Assembly (NCBI RefSeq): GCF_000331515.1
Contig: NZ_AMZO01000042.1
Span: 1-53,123 of the forward strand
From: Photobacterium marinum
GTDB taxonomy: Bacteria; Pseudomonadota; Gammaproteobacteria; Enterobacterales; Vibrionaceae
Reading direction: 5' to 3'
Length of the DNA stretch: 53,123 nucleotides
Positions 33,098 through 42,428 of this stretch are shown here, in pieces. The notes beneath the pieces are model-generated. The model made no database searches, was not told the DNA's origin, and saw only the letters and a list, made by a program, of their open reading frames with translations. Positions within the stretch are counted from its first letter, which is position 1; each line of letters begins with the position of its first letter. The translations under genes were made by a program, and so were the position numbers.

Positions 33098-35650
33098 TTA
33101 TTTCTTCTTTGCTGCCCGTTCTTTCTTACCAGCACGTTGCTTCTTCTTACGTGCCTTGGTGGATTTCTTTTTCGGCTTTTGGGTATCTTCTTGTTTGCTA
33201 CCTTTTTTGCCTTTCGGTGGCTTGTCCCCTTCAATCTGAGGCACTGCACCATCTTTAAGCATCTGGCGTACCGAGCGACGCTCTTTTTTCGCCTTATTCC
33301 GGTGCTCCTGCTGAGCTTCGCCTTCTTCAACCCGATAGACTTTCAGGCTCTGACGCTTCAGCCCATCCGCTTTACGCATACGCTGCTTTTTCTCGCGATT
33401 CTTAGCTGTTTTACCAGCACCACGCGGCTTGCGGCCACTGCCGACAATATCAAAGTCAATTTGACGATCATTAAGATTAATCGCCGCCACCTTGACCTTC
33501 ACCGGATCACCTAAGCGATATACCTGACCGGAACTGTCACCGATCAAACGCTGACCGATAGCATCATACTGGTAGTAATCATTTGCCAGGTTCGAAATGT
33601 GCACCAGACCATCAATGTTCAGTTCGTTCAGGCGAACAAAAAAACCAAAGCCAGTTACATTGGCAATCACCCCGTCGAACTCATCACCGACGTGATCCTG
33701 CATGTACTCACACTTCAGCCAGTCCGCAACATCACGGGTTGCATCGTCAGCACGACGTTCTGTCATCGAGCATTGTTCACCCAGGGAATCCATATCATCG
33801 AAGGAGTAATGGTAACCACCCGACGGAGTCCAGCGATCTTTGTTGGTACCTTCCTGTTTCGCTATCAGGTACTTAAGCGCACGGTGCAGGGTCAAATCCG
33901 GGTAACGGCGGATTGGTGATGTAAAGTGAGCATACTGCTTCAGGGCCAAACCGAAGTGGCCGATATTGTCAGCCTGGTAAACCGCCTGCTTCATTGAGCG
34001 CAGCAGCATGGTCTGGATCAGTTCTTTATCCGGACGATTCTGGATCAGCGTTGCAAGTGCCGCATAGTCTCGCGGAGATGGCTCAAGGCCACCGGACAGC
34101 TGCAGGCTCAATTCACCCAGGAAGTCACGGAAACCGGTCAGACGCTCTTCACCTGGGGCATCGTGAACTCGGTATAGAGCCGGTTCTTTGGCTTTTTCGA
34201 CAAAGCGAGCCGAGGCAATATTGGCCAGGATCATACATTCTTCGATGATCTTGTGCGCATCGTTACGCTCAGCAGGGACGATACGGTCAATTTTGCGGTC
34301 AGCGTTAAAAATGAACTGGGTTTCCACTGTTTCAAATTCAATTGCACCACGAAGCTCACGCTCAGCTTTCAGCACCTTATACATACCGTACAGCTCTTCA
34401 AGGTGTGGAACCAGCGGCTTATAACGCTCGCGCAGTTCTTCGTCACCTTCAAGCATCTTGCTGACCTTGGTGTAAGTCAGGCGAGCATGTGAATTCATCA
34501 CCGCTTCGTAGTGCTTATATCCAGACAACTTGCCGCTTTCCGAGATAGTCATCTCACAAACCATACACAGGCGATCTACCTGTGGGTTAAGCGAACACAG
34601 GCCATTGGACAGCACTTCCGGCAGCATAGGGATAACCTGTGACGGGAAGTACACAGAGTTACCACGCTTAACGGCTTCATTATCCAGTGCAGAGTCAGGG
34701 CGAACGTAATGACTCACGTCAGCGATGGCAACCCACAGGCGCCAGCCGCCGGAGCGCTTGCGTTCACAGTAAACGGCATCATCGAAGTCGCGGGCATCTT
34801 CACCATCAATCGTAACCAGCGGCAAATCACGCAGATCGACACGACCTTTTTTGGCCTCTTCCGGTACTTCTTCACCCAGCCCCTGGATCTGCTTTTCGAC
34901 CTCAGTCGGCCATTCATTTGGAATATCATGGGTACGCAAAGCAATTTCAATTTCCATCCCGGGAGCCATGTTCTCACCCAGAACTTCAACCACTTTACCG
35001 ATGGCATTGTGCTGACGGGTTGCCCGCTGATGGATCTCAACCACAACCACGTTACCCATACGGGCCCCCATACGCTCATCATTCGGGATCACAATGTCCT
35101 GAGCAATGCGGGAATCGTCCGGCACCACGTAGCCAAGGCCATCTTCAATAAAGAAGCGCCCCACAATCTGGCCGGTGTATTGCTGTAGCACACGGACAAC
35201 TCGGCCTTCGCGACGGCCTCGCTTATCCGTTCCCGCAACTTGGGCTAGGATATAGTCACCGTGGATCACCCCACGCATCTGGTGCGCCGGCAACAGTAAA
35301 TCTTCCTCTTTGGCATTCGCCCCTTCCGGGCGCAAGAAACCAAAACCATCGCGGTGACCAATAACATGGCCCTTGATCAAATCAAGACGCTCCGGCAGAG
35401 CATAACACTGGCGACGGGTGTAAATAAGCTGGCCATCTCGCTCCATCGCACGCAGGCGACGGCGCAGGCCTTCATATTGGTCATCTCCTTCAAGCTTCAG
35501 CTCAGCAAATAACTGATCCCGGCTGACAGGAGTACTGAAACCGCGAATTACTTCAAGAAGCATCTCGCGGCTTGGAATTGGGTTTTCATATTTTGATGCT
35601 TCGCGATCGCGAAAAGGGTCGACCGGTAAATCGGTAGTACCTTTGGACAT
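33098..35650 (-). CDS. rnr: ribonuclease R
   Basis: RNase R is a 3'-5' exoribonuclease that degrades structured RNA and takes part in trans-translation and cold adaptation. The protein (850 residues from ATG 35650) has an N-terminal helical region, cold-shock OB domains (GFGFLRPEG), the RNB catalytic domain with the acidic motif TIDGEDARDFDDAV, an S1 domain (FDGVIANVTGFGFFVRLNELNIDGLVHIS) and a long Lys/Arg-rich tail from about residue 735. The start is inferred: SKGTTDLPVDPF is the usual N-terminus, and ATG 35662 is an alternative. Confidence 0.96.
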   Translation of the reverse strand: MSKGTTDLPVDPFRDREASKYENPIPSREMLLEVIRGFSTPVSRDQLFAELKLEGDDQYEGLRRRLRAMERDGQLIYTRRQCYALPERLDLIKGHVIGHRDGFGFLRPEGANAKEEDLLLPAHQMRGVIHGDYILAQVAGTDKRGRREGRVVRVLQQYTGQIVGRFFIEDGLGYVVPDDSRIAQDIVIPNDERMGARMGNVVVVEIHQRATRQHNAIGKVVEVLGENMAPGMEIEIALRTHDIPNEWPTEVEKQIQGLGEEVPEEAKKGRVDLRDLPLVTIDGEDARDFDDAVYCERKRSGGWRLWVAIADVSHYVRPDSALDNEAVKRGNSVYFPSQVIPMLPEVLSNGLCSLNPQVDRLCMVCEMTISESGKLSGYKHYEAVMNSHARLTYTKVSKMLEGDEELRERYKPLVPHLEELYGMYKVLKAERELRGAIEFETVETQFIFNADRKIDRIVPAERNDAHKIIEECMILANIASARFVEKAKEPALYRVHDAPGEERLTGFRDFLGELSLQLSGGLEPSPRDYAALATLIQNRPDKELIQTMLLRSMKQAVYQADNIGHFGLALKQYAHFTSPIRRYPDLTLHRALKYLIAKQEGTNKDRWTPSGGYHYSFDDMDSLGEQCSMTERRADDATRDVADWLKCEYMQDHVGDEFDGVIANVTGFGFFVRLNELNIDGLVHISNLANDYYQYDAIGQRLIGDSSGQVYRLGDPVKVKVAAINLNDRQIDFDIVGSGRKPRGAGKTAKNREKKQRMRKADGLKRQSLKVYRVEEGEAQQEHRNKAKKERRSVRQMLKDGAVPQIEGDKPPKGKKGSKQEDTQKPKKKSTKARKKKQRAGKKERAAKKK

Positions 35651-35771
35651 AATCAGATCCATATTGGCGAAGATATAACCATAGTATATCCGGGCCATAG
35701 GTGAACAGACGGGAGCAAAGTTCAATTTCTTTACTCCACAGAACAACTTAAGAAGTTATTGGTTGGCTCAG

Positions 35772-36206
35772 TTATGAGGCAGCAGGTTGATCCAGCAAAA
35801 CCCGAAGCGGTGAGTTATCATCAATCACACTTGCCAGAGTATGTTTGTCCAGTTCAGCTAAAAATGCTGTTCTTGCTGCGTCAAAAATCCCTTTCAACCG
35901 GCAAGCCGGGGTGATATGGCAAAACTCCGGACTGCAGTTCACAATCTGCAGCGGCTCGATCGCGCGTACCACATCGCCAATGACAATTTTGTCAGCAGGC
36001 ATACCTAGACGGATACCGCCATTTTTACCACGCACGGTTTCAACGTAACCCAACTGGCCTAATTTATTGATAATTTTGACCATATGGTTACGTGACACGT
36101 TATAAATCTCGGTCACTTTCGAAATACTGGCCAACTCCCCTTCAGGTAACGTTGCCAGGTAAATCAGGGCCCGCAAGCCGTAATCGGTAAAACTTGTCAG
36201 TTGCAC
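35772..36206 (-). CDS. nsrR: nitric-oxide-sensing repressor NsrR (Rrf2 family)
   Basis: NsrR binds DNA through a winged helix and loses affinity when its [Fe-S] cluster reacts with NO. The 144-residue protein reads like E. coli NsrR: QLTSFTDYGLRALIYLA, SRNHMVKIINKLGQLGYVETVRGKNGGIRLG, and the cluster ligands in NCSPEFCHITPACRLKG. The start is GTG at 36206, chosen because AGGAGGAG lies 8 nt upstream and QLTSFTDYG is the family N-terminus. It is divergent from its target hmp, with an operator between them, and 121 nt upstream of rnr. Confidence 0.96.
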   Translation of the reverse strand: MQLTSFTDYGLRALIYLATLPEGELASISKVTEIYNVSRNHMVKIINKLGQLGYVETVRGKNGGIRLGMPADKIVIGDVVRAIEPLQIVNCSPEFCHITPACRLKGIFDAARTAFLAELDKHTLASVIDDNSPLRVLLDQPAAS

Positions 36207-36240
36207 AATAACTCCTCCTGCCGCCATTTTAATCGCGTTA

Positions 36241-36246
36241 TTGACT
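36241..36246 (+). promoter_or_regulatory. -35 element of hmp
   Basis: TTGACT followed after 17 nt by TACAAG, 70 bp before the hmp start. The NsrR operator lies just downstream of this position, so NsrR would block transcription initiation or early elongation. The exact -10 is uncertain (a TATAAA at 36283-36288 lies inside the operator). Confidence 0.4.
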
Positions 36247-36273
36247 AAAAGATACAGATCATATACAAGTTAT

Positions 36274-36296
36274 AAGATGCATTATAAATACAACTA
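36274..36296. promoter_or_regulatory. NsrR operator between nsrR and hmp
   Basis: AAGATGCATT followed after 3 nt by AATACAACTA approximates the NsrR palindrome AAGATGCATTT / AAATGCATCTT; the left half is exact and the right half is degenerate. It lies 15 bp upstream of hmp. The known regulation of hmp by NsrR supports the assignment. Confidence 0.75.
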
Positions 36297-36310
36297 TTAA
36301 TGAGAAAGTA

Positions 36311-37495
36311 ATGATTAGTCAAAATACCATCAATACAATTAAAGCCACTGCTCCGCTGCTGGCACAAACCGGCCCGGCCCTTACCGCCCATTTTTACCAA
36401 CGTATGTTCAGCCATAATCCTGAGCTGAAAGATATTTTCAACATGAGTAACCAGCGTAACGGCGACCAGCGCGAAGCCTTGTTCAACGCTATTTGTGCTT
36501 ATGCCAACAACATCGACAATCTTGCCGTGTTATTACCGGCAGTAGAAAAAATCGCGCATAAACATACCAGCTTTATGATCACCGCGGAGCAATATGCCAT
36601 TGTCGGTCACCACTTGCTGGCTACCATTGATGAATTATTCTCGCCGGAACAGGAGGTTCTGGATGCGTGGGGAGAAGCATACGGCGTGCTGGCCGATATA
36701 TTCATCCAACGTGAAGAGAGTATCTATCAGGAAAATGAAAAACGGGAAGGCGGATGGCGCGGTACCCGCGAGTTTGAAATTATAGAAAAAACGCAGGAAA
36801 GCAATGAGATCACCAGCTTCATTTTCAAGCCGGTTGATAACAAGCCAGTTGCGACATTCAAGCCCGGCCAATATCTCGGGATCTACCTTAAACCGGAAGG
36901 ATTTGAGTACCAGGAGATCCGCCAGTACAGCCTGTCCGGCGCTCCGTGCCATGACAGCTACCGGATCTCAGTCAAGCGCGAAGAAAACGGCAAAGTTTCC
37001 AATTATCTGCACAATAAGCTACAGGTCGGTGACAAAGTCAGGCTAGCCCCGCCTGCCGGCGACTTCTTCCTAGATATAGAACCGACAACACCAGTCGCAT
37101 TAATCTCCGGTGGTGTCGGCTTAACACCAACCCTGTCGATGCTGGAAAGCCTGACGGCTCACCAAGCTGAAGTCCACTGGTTGCATGCAGCAGAAAACGG
37201 TCACCATCACGCCTTCAAAGACCACATCACAAACTTGGCGAAACATCATCAGCACATCAGTGCCACTACCTGGTATCACCAGCCTCAGGACTCCGATCGT
37301 CCAGGTGAAGATTACCAACATGCAGGACTGATGGATCTCAAACAACTCACAACCCAGCTGACAATTCCGGACATGCACTACTATTTCTGCGGTCCGATTG
37401 GTTTCATGCAATACATTGCCAAGCAGCTCATCGATATGGGAGTGCCCGAATCACATCTACACTATGAGTGCTTCGGCCCGCATAAGGTTCTTTAA
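36311..37495 (+). CDS. hmp: flavohemoglobin Hmp (nitric oxide dioxygenase)
   Basis: Hmp oxidises NO to nitrate with O2 and NAD(P)H. The 394-residue protein has a globin domain with B10 Tyr29, E7 Gln53 and proximal His85, an FAD domain with RQYSLSGAP, and an NAD domain with SGGVGLTPTLSMLE and FCGPIGFMQ, ending in ECFGPHKVL. Length matches E. coli Hmp (396). Only a weak ribosome-binding site (GAGAAAG) precedes the ATG. The divergent nsrR gene and intervening operator make an NO-responsive detoxification pair. Confidence 0.97.
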   Translation: MISQNTINTIKATAPLLAQTGPALTAHFYQRMFSHNPELKDIFNMSNQRNGDQREALFNAICAYANNIDNLAVLLPAVEKIAHKHTSFMITAEQYAIVGHHLLATIDELFSPEQEVLDAWGEAYGVLADIFIQREESIYQENEKREGGWRGTREFEIIEKTQESNEITSFIFKPVDNKPVATFKPGQYLGIYLKPEGFEYQEIRQYSLSGAPCHDSYRISVKREENGKVSNYLHNKLQVGDKVRLAPPAGDFFLDIEPTTPVALISGGVGLTPTLSMLESLTAHQAEVHWLHAAENGHHHAFKDHITNLAKHHQHISATTWYHQPQDSDRPGEDYQHAGLMDLKQLTTQLTIPDMHYYFCGPIGFMQYIAKQLIDMGVPESHLHYECFGPHKVL

Positions 37496-37540
37496 TACTA
37501 AGAAGCAAAATGTGAAAACGAAATATATGCAGTAGAAACG

Positions 37541-37568
37541 CAAAGAGAGGCCAACTGGCCTCTCTTTT
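37541..37568 (+). terminator. terminator between hmp and motX
   Basis: A 12-bp stem AAAGAGAGGCCA / TGGCCTCTCTTT (37542-37553, 37556-37567) with a very short loop is followed by T residues. It ends hmp and, with A-rich flanks, may also serve motX on the other strand. Confidence 0.85.
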
Positions 37569-37602
37569 ATTGTTCATCTTGTGGTAGCACTAACGCTCAT
37601 GC

Positions 37603-38229
37603 CTACCAAAATACGTCCCGTCGCTTTGCCCTGGCAATCACATTGGCCGGCATGCGATTTTCCAGGCCACGACGCAGTTTGGTGATCTTACTGTGCACCG
37701 AGCTACTAGCTGTCACCGTGTTGTATAGCCAACGATAGGCATCTTCAAAATCCAACGGACTACCGTAGTTACTGAGCAACAGCTCAGCTAACTGAATGCG
37801 AGCATCAACATTGCCCATGGCTGCAGCTTCACGCAGATACGGAATTGCCCGCTCACGATCCTGCTGGACCAGAGTGCCGGTCGCATAATAACGCCCCAGT
37901 TGTTCAAGAGCGGCTGGCGAGCCCTGATGAGCTGCCGACTGCATGTAATAAACACCCAGTTCAACATCACGATCAACACAAACGCCCCAGGCCAGCATAT
38001 CGCCATACAAAAACTGATAAGACGGGGACTCTACCCGCTGTGCCCGTGCTTCAATATCCTGGACCAGCTGACATTCATCAGCCTTTACCCGCTGAAGATG
38101 ACTATTGGATTCAAACAAACGGATCAGTTCACCATCGGTATAAACAGGTACTGCATCGCCTACATCCTCTAATGCATAAGCGGGTGCCGCTGCCAGCAAT
38201 GTTAAAAGAAGCAGTTTACGCAGTTTCAT
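37603..38229 (-). CDS. motX: sodium-driven polar flagellar motor protein MotX
   Basis: MotX forms the periplasmic T ring of the Na+-driven flagellar motor with MotY and helps PomA/PomB assemble. The 208-residue protein has a signal peptide (MKLRKLLLLTLLAAAPAYA) and Sel1-type helical repeats between about 70 and 165 (YGDMLAWGVCVDRDVELGVYYMQSAAHQGSPAALEQLG, YYATGTLVQQDRERAIPYLREAAAMG). The two cysteines in the mature part (QLVQ context and WGVCVD) match the conserved pair of Vibrio MotX. A sigma-28 promoter stands just upstream. Its location next to purA is the Vibrio arrangement. Confidence 0.93.
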   Translation of the reverse strand: MKLRKLLLLTLLAAAPAYALEDVGDAVPVYTDGELIRLFESNSHLQRVKADECQLVQDIEARAQRVESPSYQFLYGDMLAWGVCVDRDVELGVYYMQSAAHQGSPAALEQLGRYYATGTLVQQDRERAIPYLREAAAMGNVDARIQLAELLLSNYGSPLDFEDAYRWLYNTVTASSSVHSKITKLRRGLENRMPANVIARAKRRDVFW

Positions 38230-38258
38230 GAACTAATCTCAGTTGAACCGTAGTTAAC

Positions 38259-38285
38259 TTATCGGCAAGGGCAAAACAGACTTTA
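38259..38285 (-). promoter_or_regulatory. sigma-28 (FliA) flagellar promoter of motX
   Basis: On the minus strand, TAAAGTCT, an 11-nt spacer, and GCCGATAA. This is an almost perfect match to the sigma-28 consensus TAAAGTTT-N11-GCCGATAA. It lies 30 bp upstream of the motX ATG, placing motX in the late flagellar gene class. Confidence 0.88.
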
Positions 38286-38411
38286 ACCTCTTTTACCAAA
38301 AAAACGGCAATCTATTGCCGCTTGAATATTTGGCACAGCCAAGCTATTGATACAAATGTTTTTTCAATATTTGGGATCAGTATCTTTACTTGCCTCCCGG
38401 CAAAGAGGCAT

Positions 38412-38441
38412 AAAAAAACCAACCCCGGAGGGTTGGTTTTT
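38412..38441 (-). terminator. terminator after purA
   Basis: A 12-bp stem AAAAACCAACCC / GGGTTGGTTTTT (38414-38425, 38430-38441) with loop CGGA is followed on the minus strand by a long T run. It lies 25 nt beyond the purA stop and upstream of the motX promoter. Confidence 0.92.
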
Positions 38442-38465
38442 ATCGAACGTCATCAAAGGCGATGA

Positions 38466-39782
38466 TTATTCACCGTATGGGTGAACCTTGATGATAGTTT
38501 CGTTACGGTCTGGGCCTGTTGAGATGATGTCAACTGGCACACCAGTTAGCTCTTCGATGCGAGCGATGTAATCTAGTGCCGCTTGCGGAAGCGCATCTAG
38601 AGACTTAGCACCGAATGTGTTTTCAGACCAGCCAGGTACGGTTTCGTAGATTGGCTCGATGTTTTCGTAAGCGTCTGCCGCCATTGGAGACACTTCTAGG
38701 ATTTCGCCATCTTTAGTCTTGTAACCAGTACAGATCTTGATCTCTTCCAGGCCATCTAGTACGTCTAGCTTGGTTAGACAGAAGCCTGAGATAGAGTTGA
38801 TCTGAATAGCACGACGCATAGCTACTGCATCGAACCAACCAGTACGACGTAGACGACCAGTAGTAGCGCCAAACTCGTTACCTACTTCACCTAGGTGCTT
38901 ACCAACTGGGTCTTGCTTATCTTGACCATCGTATAGCTCAGTTGGGAATGGGCCTGCACCAACACGTGTGCAGTATGCTTTCGCGATACCCAAGATGTAA
39001 CCCAGGTGACGAGGACCAAAACCAGAACCTGCAGCAACACCACCAGCAGTAGTGTTAGAAGAAGTTACATACGGGTAAGTACCGTGGTCGATGTCTAGAA
39101 GAGTACCTTGCGCACCTTCGAACATGATCTTGTCGCCACGCTGACGCGCGTCATCAAGTTCTTTAGTTACGTCGATAACCATAGAAGTCAGAACATCAGC
39201 TTGCGCCATGATGTTTTCCAGAACTTCTTCGTAGCTTACAGGCTCTGCATTGTAGTAGTGCTCAAGCTGGAAGTTGTGGAAAGCCATAACTTCTTTAAGC
39301 TTCTCAGCAAATGCTTCTTTGTCGAACAGGTCGCCAACACGCAGGCCACGACGAGCAACTTTATCTTCGTAAGCTGGGCCGATACCACGGCCAGTTGTAC
39401 CGATCGCTTTCTTACCGCGAGCAACTTCACGAGCCTGGTCTAGAGCGATGTGGTATGGAAGGATTAGCGGACAAGCTTCTGACAGGAACAGGCGTTCACG
39501 AACTGGGATACCACGTTCTTCAAGTGGGCCCATTTCTTTCATCAGAGCATCTGGAGAAAGTACAACACCGTTACCGATGATACATTTAACGTTGTCACGC
39601 AGGATACCTGATGGGATCAGGTGAAGGACAGTTTTTTCACCGTCAATGACAAGGGTGTGACCAGCGTTGTGGCCACCTTGGTAGCGCACTACATATTTTG
39701 CATCTTCGGTCAAAAGATCAACGATCTTACCCTTACCTTCGTCACCCCACTGGGTGCCAAGAACGACTACATTATTTGCCAT
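38466..39782 (-). CDS. purA: adenylosuccinate synthetase PurA
   Basis: PurA makes adenylosuccinate from IMP, aspartate and GTP, the first committed step to AMP. The 438-residue protein has GTQWGDEGKGKIVD with catalytic Asp14 and GGHNAGHT with His42, followed by GTTGRGIGPAYEDK and the C-terminal GPDRNETI. Codon use is strongly biased, indicating high expression. It stands alone between the purA terminator and the DUF2065 gene, the same neighbour as in E. coli (yjeT-purA). Confidence 0.98.
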   Translation of the reverse strand: MANNVVVLGTQWGDEGKGKIVDLLTEDAKYVVRYQGGHNAGHTLVIDGEKTVLHLIPSGILRDNVKCIIGNGVVLSPDALMKEMGPLEERGIPVRERLFLSEACPLILPYHIALDQAREVARGKKAIGTTGRGIGPAYEDKVARRGLRVGDLFDKEAFAEKLKEVMAFHNFQLEHYYNAEPVSYEEVLENIMAQADVLTSMVIDVTKELDDARQRGDKIMFEGAQGTLLDIDHGTYPYVTSSNTTAGGVAAGSGFGPRHLGYILGIAKAYCTRVGAGPFPTELYDGQDKQDPVGKHLGEVGNEFGATTGRLRRTGWFDAVAMRRAIQINSISGFCLTKLDVLDGLEEIKICTGYKTKDGEILEVSPMAADAYENIEPIYETVPGWSENTFGAKSLDALPQAALDYIARIEELTGVPVDIISTGPDRNETIIKVHPYGE

Positions 39783-39904
39783 CTTTCTTCGTCTATCAGT
39801 AGTTAAAAAGGGATTCTAGCACCTTAAAGGCCGCGTTGCAGTCATTTTTTAACCATAGGCAGCTTTTCGACTGGTACCGCATCACGATATCGTGCAACCA
39901 GAAT

Positions 39905-40099
39905 TTACATACTAGTGTACATCATATAAGCAATCACACTGCCCGCCACCACCAAGCAACCGCCAATGCGCCGCAAAGTGTTGTCATTCTGCTGGCTAAG
40001 CTGACTCACCATTTCCCGCCAGCCGCGTGGCGCAAGCAATGGGCCCAAGCCTTCAAAAATCAACACCAGGCCCAATGCCAGCCAAATAGCTTTACTCAT
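39905..40099 (-). CDS. yjeT: DUF2065 (YjeT-like) small membrane protein
   Basis: A 64-residue protein with two hydrophobic helices (IWLALGLVLIFEGLGPLL and IGGCLVVAGSVIAYMMY) around a short polar loop. The pattern FEGLGPLLAPRGWREMV is that of the DUF2065 family, which in E. coli is yjeT between hflC and purA. Function is unknown; membrane association and linkage to hflKC suggest a role in membrane quality control. AGGA lies 9 nt upstream. A terminator separates it from hflC, with a TATAAT-like box after it. Confidence 0.88.
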   Translation of the reverse strand: MSKAIWLALGLVLIFEGLGPLLAPRGWREMVSQLSQQNDNTLRRIGGCLVVAGSVIAYMMYTSM

Positions 40100-40160
40100 T
40101 TGTTCTTTCCTTATGCCGGAATCACAGCCCGGTCTCGCGAAAATTATTATATAACGGCAA

Positions 40161-40190
40161 AAAAAAAGACAAGGCCGAAGCCTTGTCTTT
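40161..40190 (-). terminator. terminator after hflC
   Basis: The stem AAAGACAAGGC / GCCTTGTCTTT (40165-40175, 40180-40190) has loop CGAA and on the minus strand is followed by nine T. It ends the hflX-hflK-hflC transcript 20 nt past the hflC stop. Confidence 0.93.
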
Positions 40191-40209
40191 CAATTCAGAT
40201 AGCTACTGG

Positions 40210-41211
40210 TTAGTTAGCAACACCGTTAGCATCTTTCATGTACTTGAAGAAGTCACTGTTCGGGTCAACAACCAGAATGTCACTCTTCGACTTGAAGCTA
40301 TTCTCGTATGCTTTCAATGAACGCAGGAAGTCAAAGAATTCCGGGTTCTTATTGAATGCTGCAGAGTAAATTTCAGCAGACTTCGCATCAGCCGAGCCTC
40401 GAAGAACACGAGCTTCACGATCAGCTGCAGCCAGAATCTTAGCGACTTCCAGCTCAGACTGAGCACGAATTACTTCTGCCTTCTCACGGCCTTGCGAACG
40501 GTGCTTACGAGCAACTGATTCACGTTCAGCACGCATACGACGGTAGATAGACTCACTGATCTCATCCGGCAGGTTAATTTTCTTCATTCGGAAATCAACT
40601 ACTGCAACACCCAAGTCTTTAGCCGCACTAATCTGGATATCAGCAAGTACATTATCCATGATTTCGTCGCGCTGGCCTTCAACCTCTTTACGAGGAGCGA
40701 CTTCTGCAACGATTTCTGTTGCCGGCGCATCGCTTTCATCAGAAGCAACTGCGTTAGCATCGACCTGCTTACCACGATCCGGACCAGACACAATCTGCTT
40801 AATTTCACGCGAACCGATTTCAGCACGCAGACTATCAACCACTTTACGTTTCAGCAGAGCCTCAGCTGTAGAAGCATCACCACCACCGGTACTCAGGTAG
40901 TACTGGCCGAAGTCTTCGATACGCCACTTCACGTAGGTATCGATGATAACGTCTTTTTTCTCAGCCGTTACGAAACGGTCAGCTTGGTCATCCATAGTCT
41001 GGATACGAGCATCAAGCATACGAACACGGTCAAATACCGGCACCTTGAAGTGCAGGCCTGGTTCGTAGATACGTGCAATTTCGGTGTTATCATCTTTCAG
41101 AATACGACCGAAACGTACCACGATACCGCGCTCACCTTCCTGAACGACAAACATCGACATCAGCAGGGTAGCAACAAAGATGACAATCACCGGGATCATT
41201 AACTTACGCAT
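40210..41211 (-). CDS. hflC: HflC, subunit of the FtsH-regulating HflKC complex
   Basis: HflC is a stomatin/prohibitin-family protein anchored by one N-terminal helix (IPVIVIFVATLLMSMFV) with the SPFH domain in the periplasm. With HflK it forms a large cage around the FtsH protease and modulates its activity. The 333-residue protein shows VVQEGERGIVVRFGRIL and EPGLHFKVPVFDRV, and VVDFRMKKINLPDEISESIYRRMRAERESVARKHRSQGREKA. It starts 2 nt after the hflK stop. Confidence 0.97.
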   Translation of the reverse strand: MRKLMIPVIVIFVATLLMSMFVVQEGERGIVVRFGRILKDDNTEIARIYEPGLHFKVPVFDRVRMLDARIQTMDDQADRFVTAEKKDVIIDTYVKWRIEDFGQYYLSTGGGDASTAEALLKRKVVDSLRAEIGSREIKQIVSGPDRGKQVDANAVASDESDAPATEIVAEVAPRKEVEGQRDEIMDNVLADIQISAAKDLGVAVVDFRMKKINLPDEISESIYRRMRAERESVARKHRSQGREKAEVIRAQSELEVAKILAAADREARVLRGSADAKSAEIYSAAFNKNPEFFDFLRSLKAYENSFKSKSDILVVDPNSDFFKYMKDANGVAN

Positions 41212-41213
41212 AA

Positions 41214-42371
41214 TTAATATCTCCCCTGACGACCAGTATCCGGACGTGGTGACGTCGTTACCGGCGCTGTTTCAACTTTTTCCAGCTCAATACCGAACGA
41301 ACTGCTTGATGTGCTGCTCTTCGGTTGTGCACTGCGCTCCGAAGGGGAGATCAGCTTATCCAAAGGCAGATAAAGCAGGTTGCCGCTAGAGTTAGAGTCA
41401 ATCATCACTTTGCTGGTATTGCCGTAAACGCGTTCCATCGTTTCCAGGTACAGACGATTGCGTGTTACTTCTTGCGCAGCCAGGTACTGAGGTAGCAGCT
41501 TTTCAAACTGAGCCACTTCACCAAGTGCACCGTTAACAACCTTTTCAGAGTAACCCTGAGCTTCTTTCTTCAGACGCTCAGCACGACCGGTTGCCTTCGG
41601 CAAGATGTCGTTGCTGTAAGCTTCTGCTTCACGAACAAAACGTTCCTCATCCTCTCGAGCAGCAATCGCATCATCAAATGCATCTTTTACTGCTTCCGGT
41701 GGACGTGCTGACTGGAAGTTCACGTCGACAACCAAGATACCCATATCGTACTTCTGGATGATCTTGTCAATTGCTTCCTGTGTGTTAGCACGGATCGTTT
41801 GACGGCCCGTTGTCAGAGCTTCGTCCATTGTCGAGTCACCGATCACTGCACGCAGTGCAGAGTCAGTAGCCTGACGCAGGCTATCATCAGCATTCGTTAC
41901 GCTATACAGGTACTTCTTAGGTTCAGAAACACGGTACTGGACGTCCATCTCAACTTTCAGTACGTTTTCATCTTTCGTCAGCATCAAGCCAGAGCTACGC
42001 AGCGAACGGATCGCCTGTACGTTTACAGCTTCCACTTTATCAACGAAAGTTGGTTTCCAGTTCAGACCCGGATCGACAATTTCATAGAACTTACCGAAAC
42101 GAAGTACAACACCACGTTCCGCTTCGCCAATCGTATAGAAACCCGAAAATGCCCATACAGCTGCAGCAATTACGGCCAACGCCCCCAATCCGACAGCACT
42201 GCCGCCAGTCGAAGGTCCTCGCTTATTCCCAAAAATACCACCGAATTTACGACTCAGTTTTGAAAAAACTTCATCGAGATCCGGCGGACCTTGATCACGA
42301 CCACCGCGATTATTATTCCCCCAAGGGTCTTTATCACGGCCGCCGTTGTTTCCAGGCTCATTCCACGCCAT
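41214..42371 (-). CDS. hflK: HflK, subunit of the FtsH-regulating HflKC complex
   Basis: HflK is the partner of HflC. The 385-residue protein has a Gly/Asn/Asp-rich cytoplasmic N-terminus (NEPGNNGGRDKDPWGNNN), one transmembrane helix near residues 54-72, and an SPFH domain (TIGEAERGVVLRFGKF, DPGLNWKPTFVDKVEAVNVQ) with a long C-terminal coiled region. GGAG lies 7 nt upstream of the ATG. It is 57 nt downstream of hflX. Confidence 0.97.
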   Translation of the reverse strand: MAWNEPGNNGGRDKDPWGNNNRGGRDQGPPDLDEVFSKLSRKFGGIFGNKRGPSTGGSAVGLGALAVIAAAVWAFSGFYTIGEAERGVVLRFGKFYEIVDPGLNWKPTFVDKVEAVNVQAIRSLRSSGLMLTKDENVLKVEMDVQYRVSEPKKYLYSVTNADDSLRQATDSALRAVIGDSTMDEALTTGRQTIRANTQEAIDKIIQKYDMGILVVDVNFQSARPPEAVKDAFDDAIAAREDEERFVREAEAYSNDILPKATGRAERLKKEAQGYSEKVVNGALGEVAQFEKLLPQYLAAQEVTRNRLYLETMERVYGNTSKVMIDSNSSGNLLYLPLDKLISPSERSAQPKSSTSSSSFGIELEKVETAPVTTSPRPDTGRQGRY

Positions 42372-42428
42372 TATAGAACTCCATCAATATGATATGACGA
42401 CAGTTTTTTTTATTACTCTAGCAGTCCA

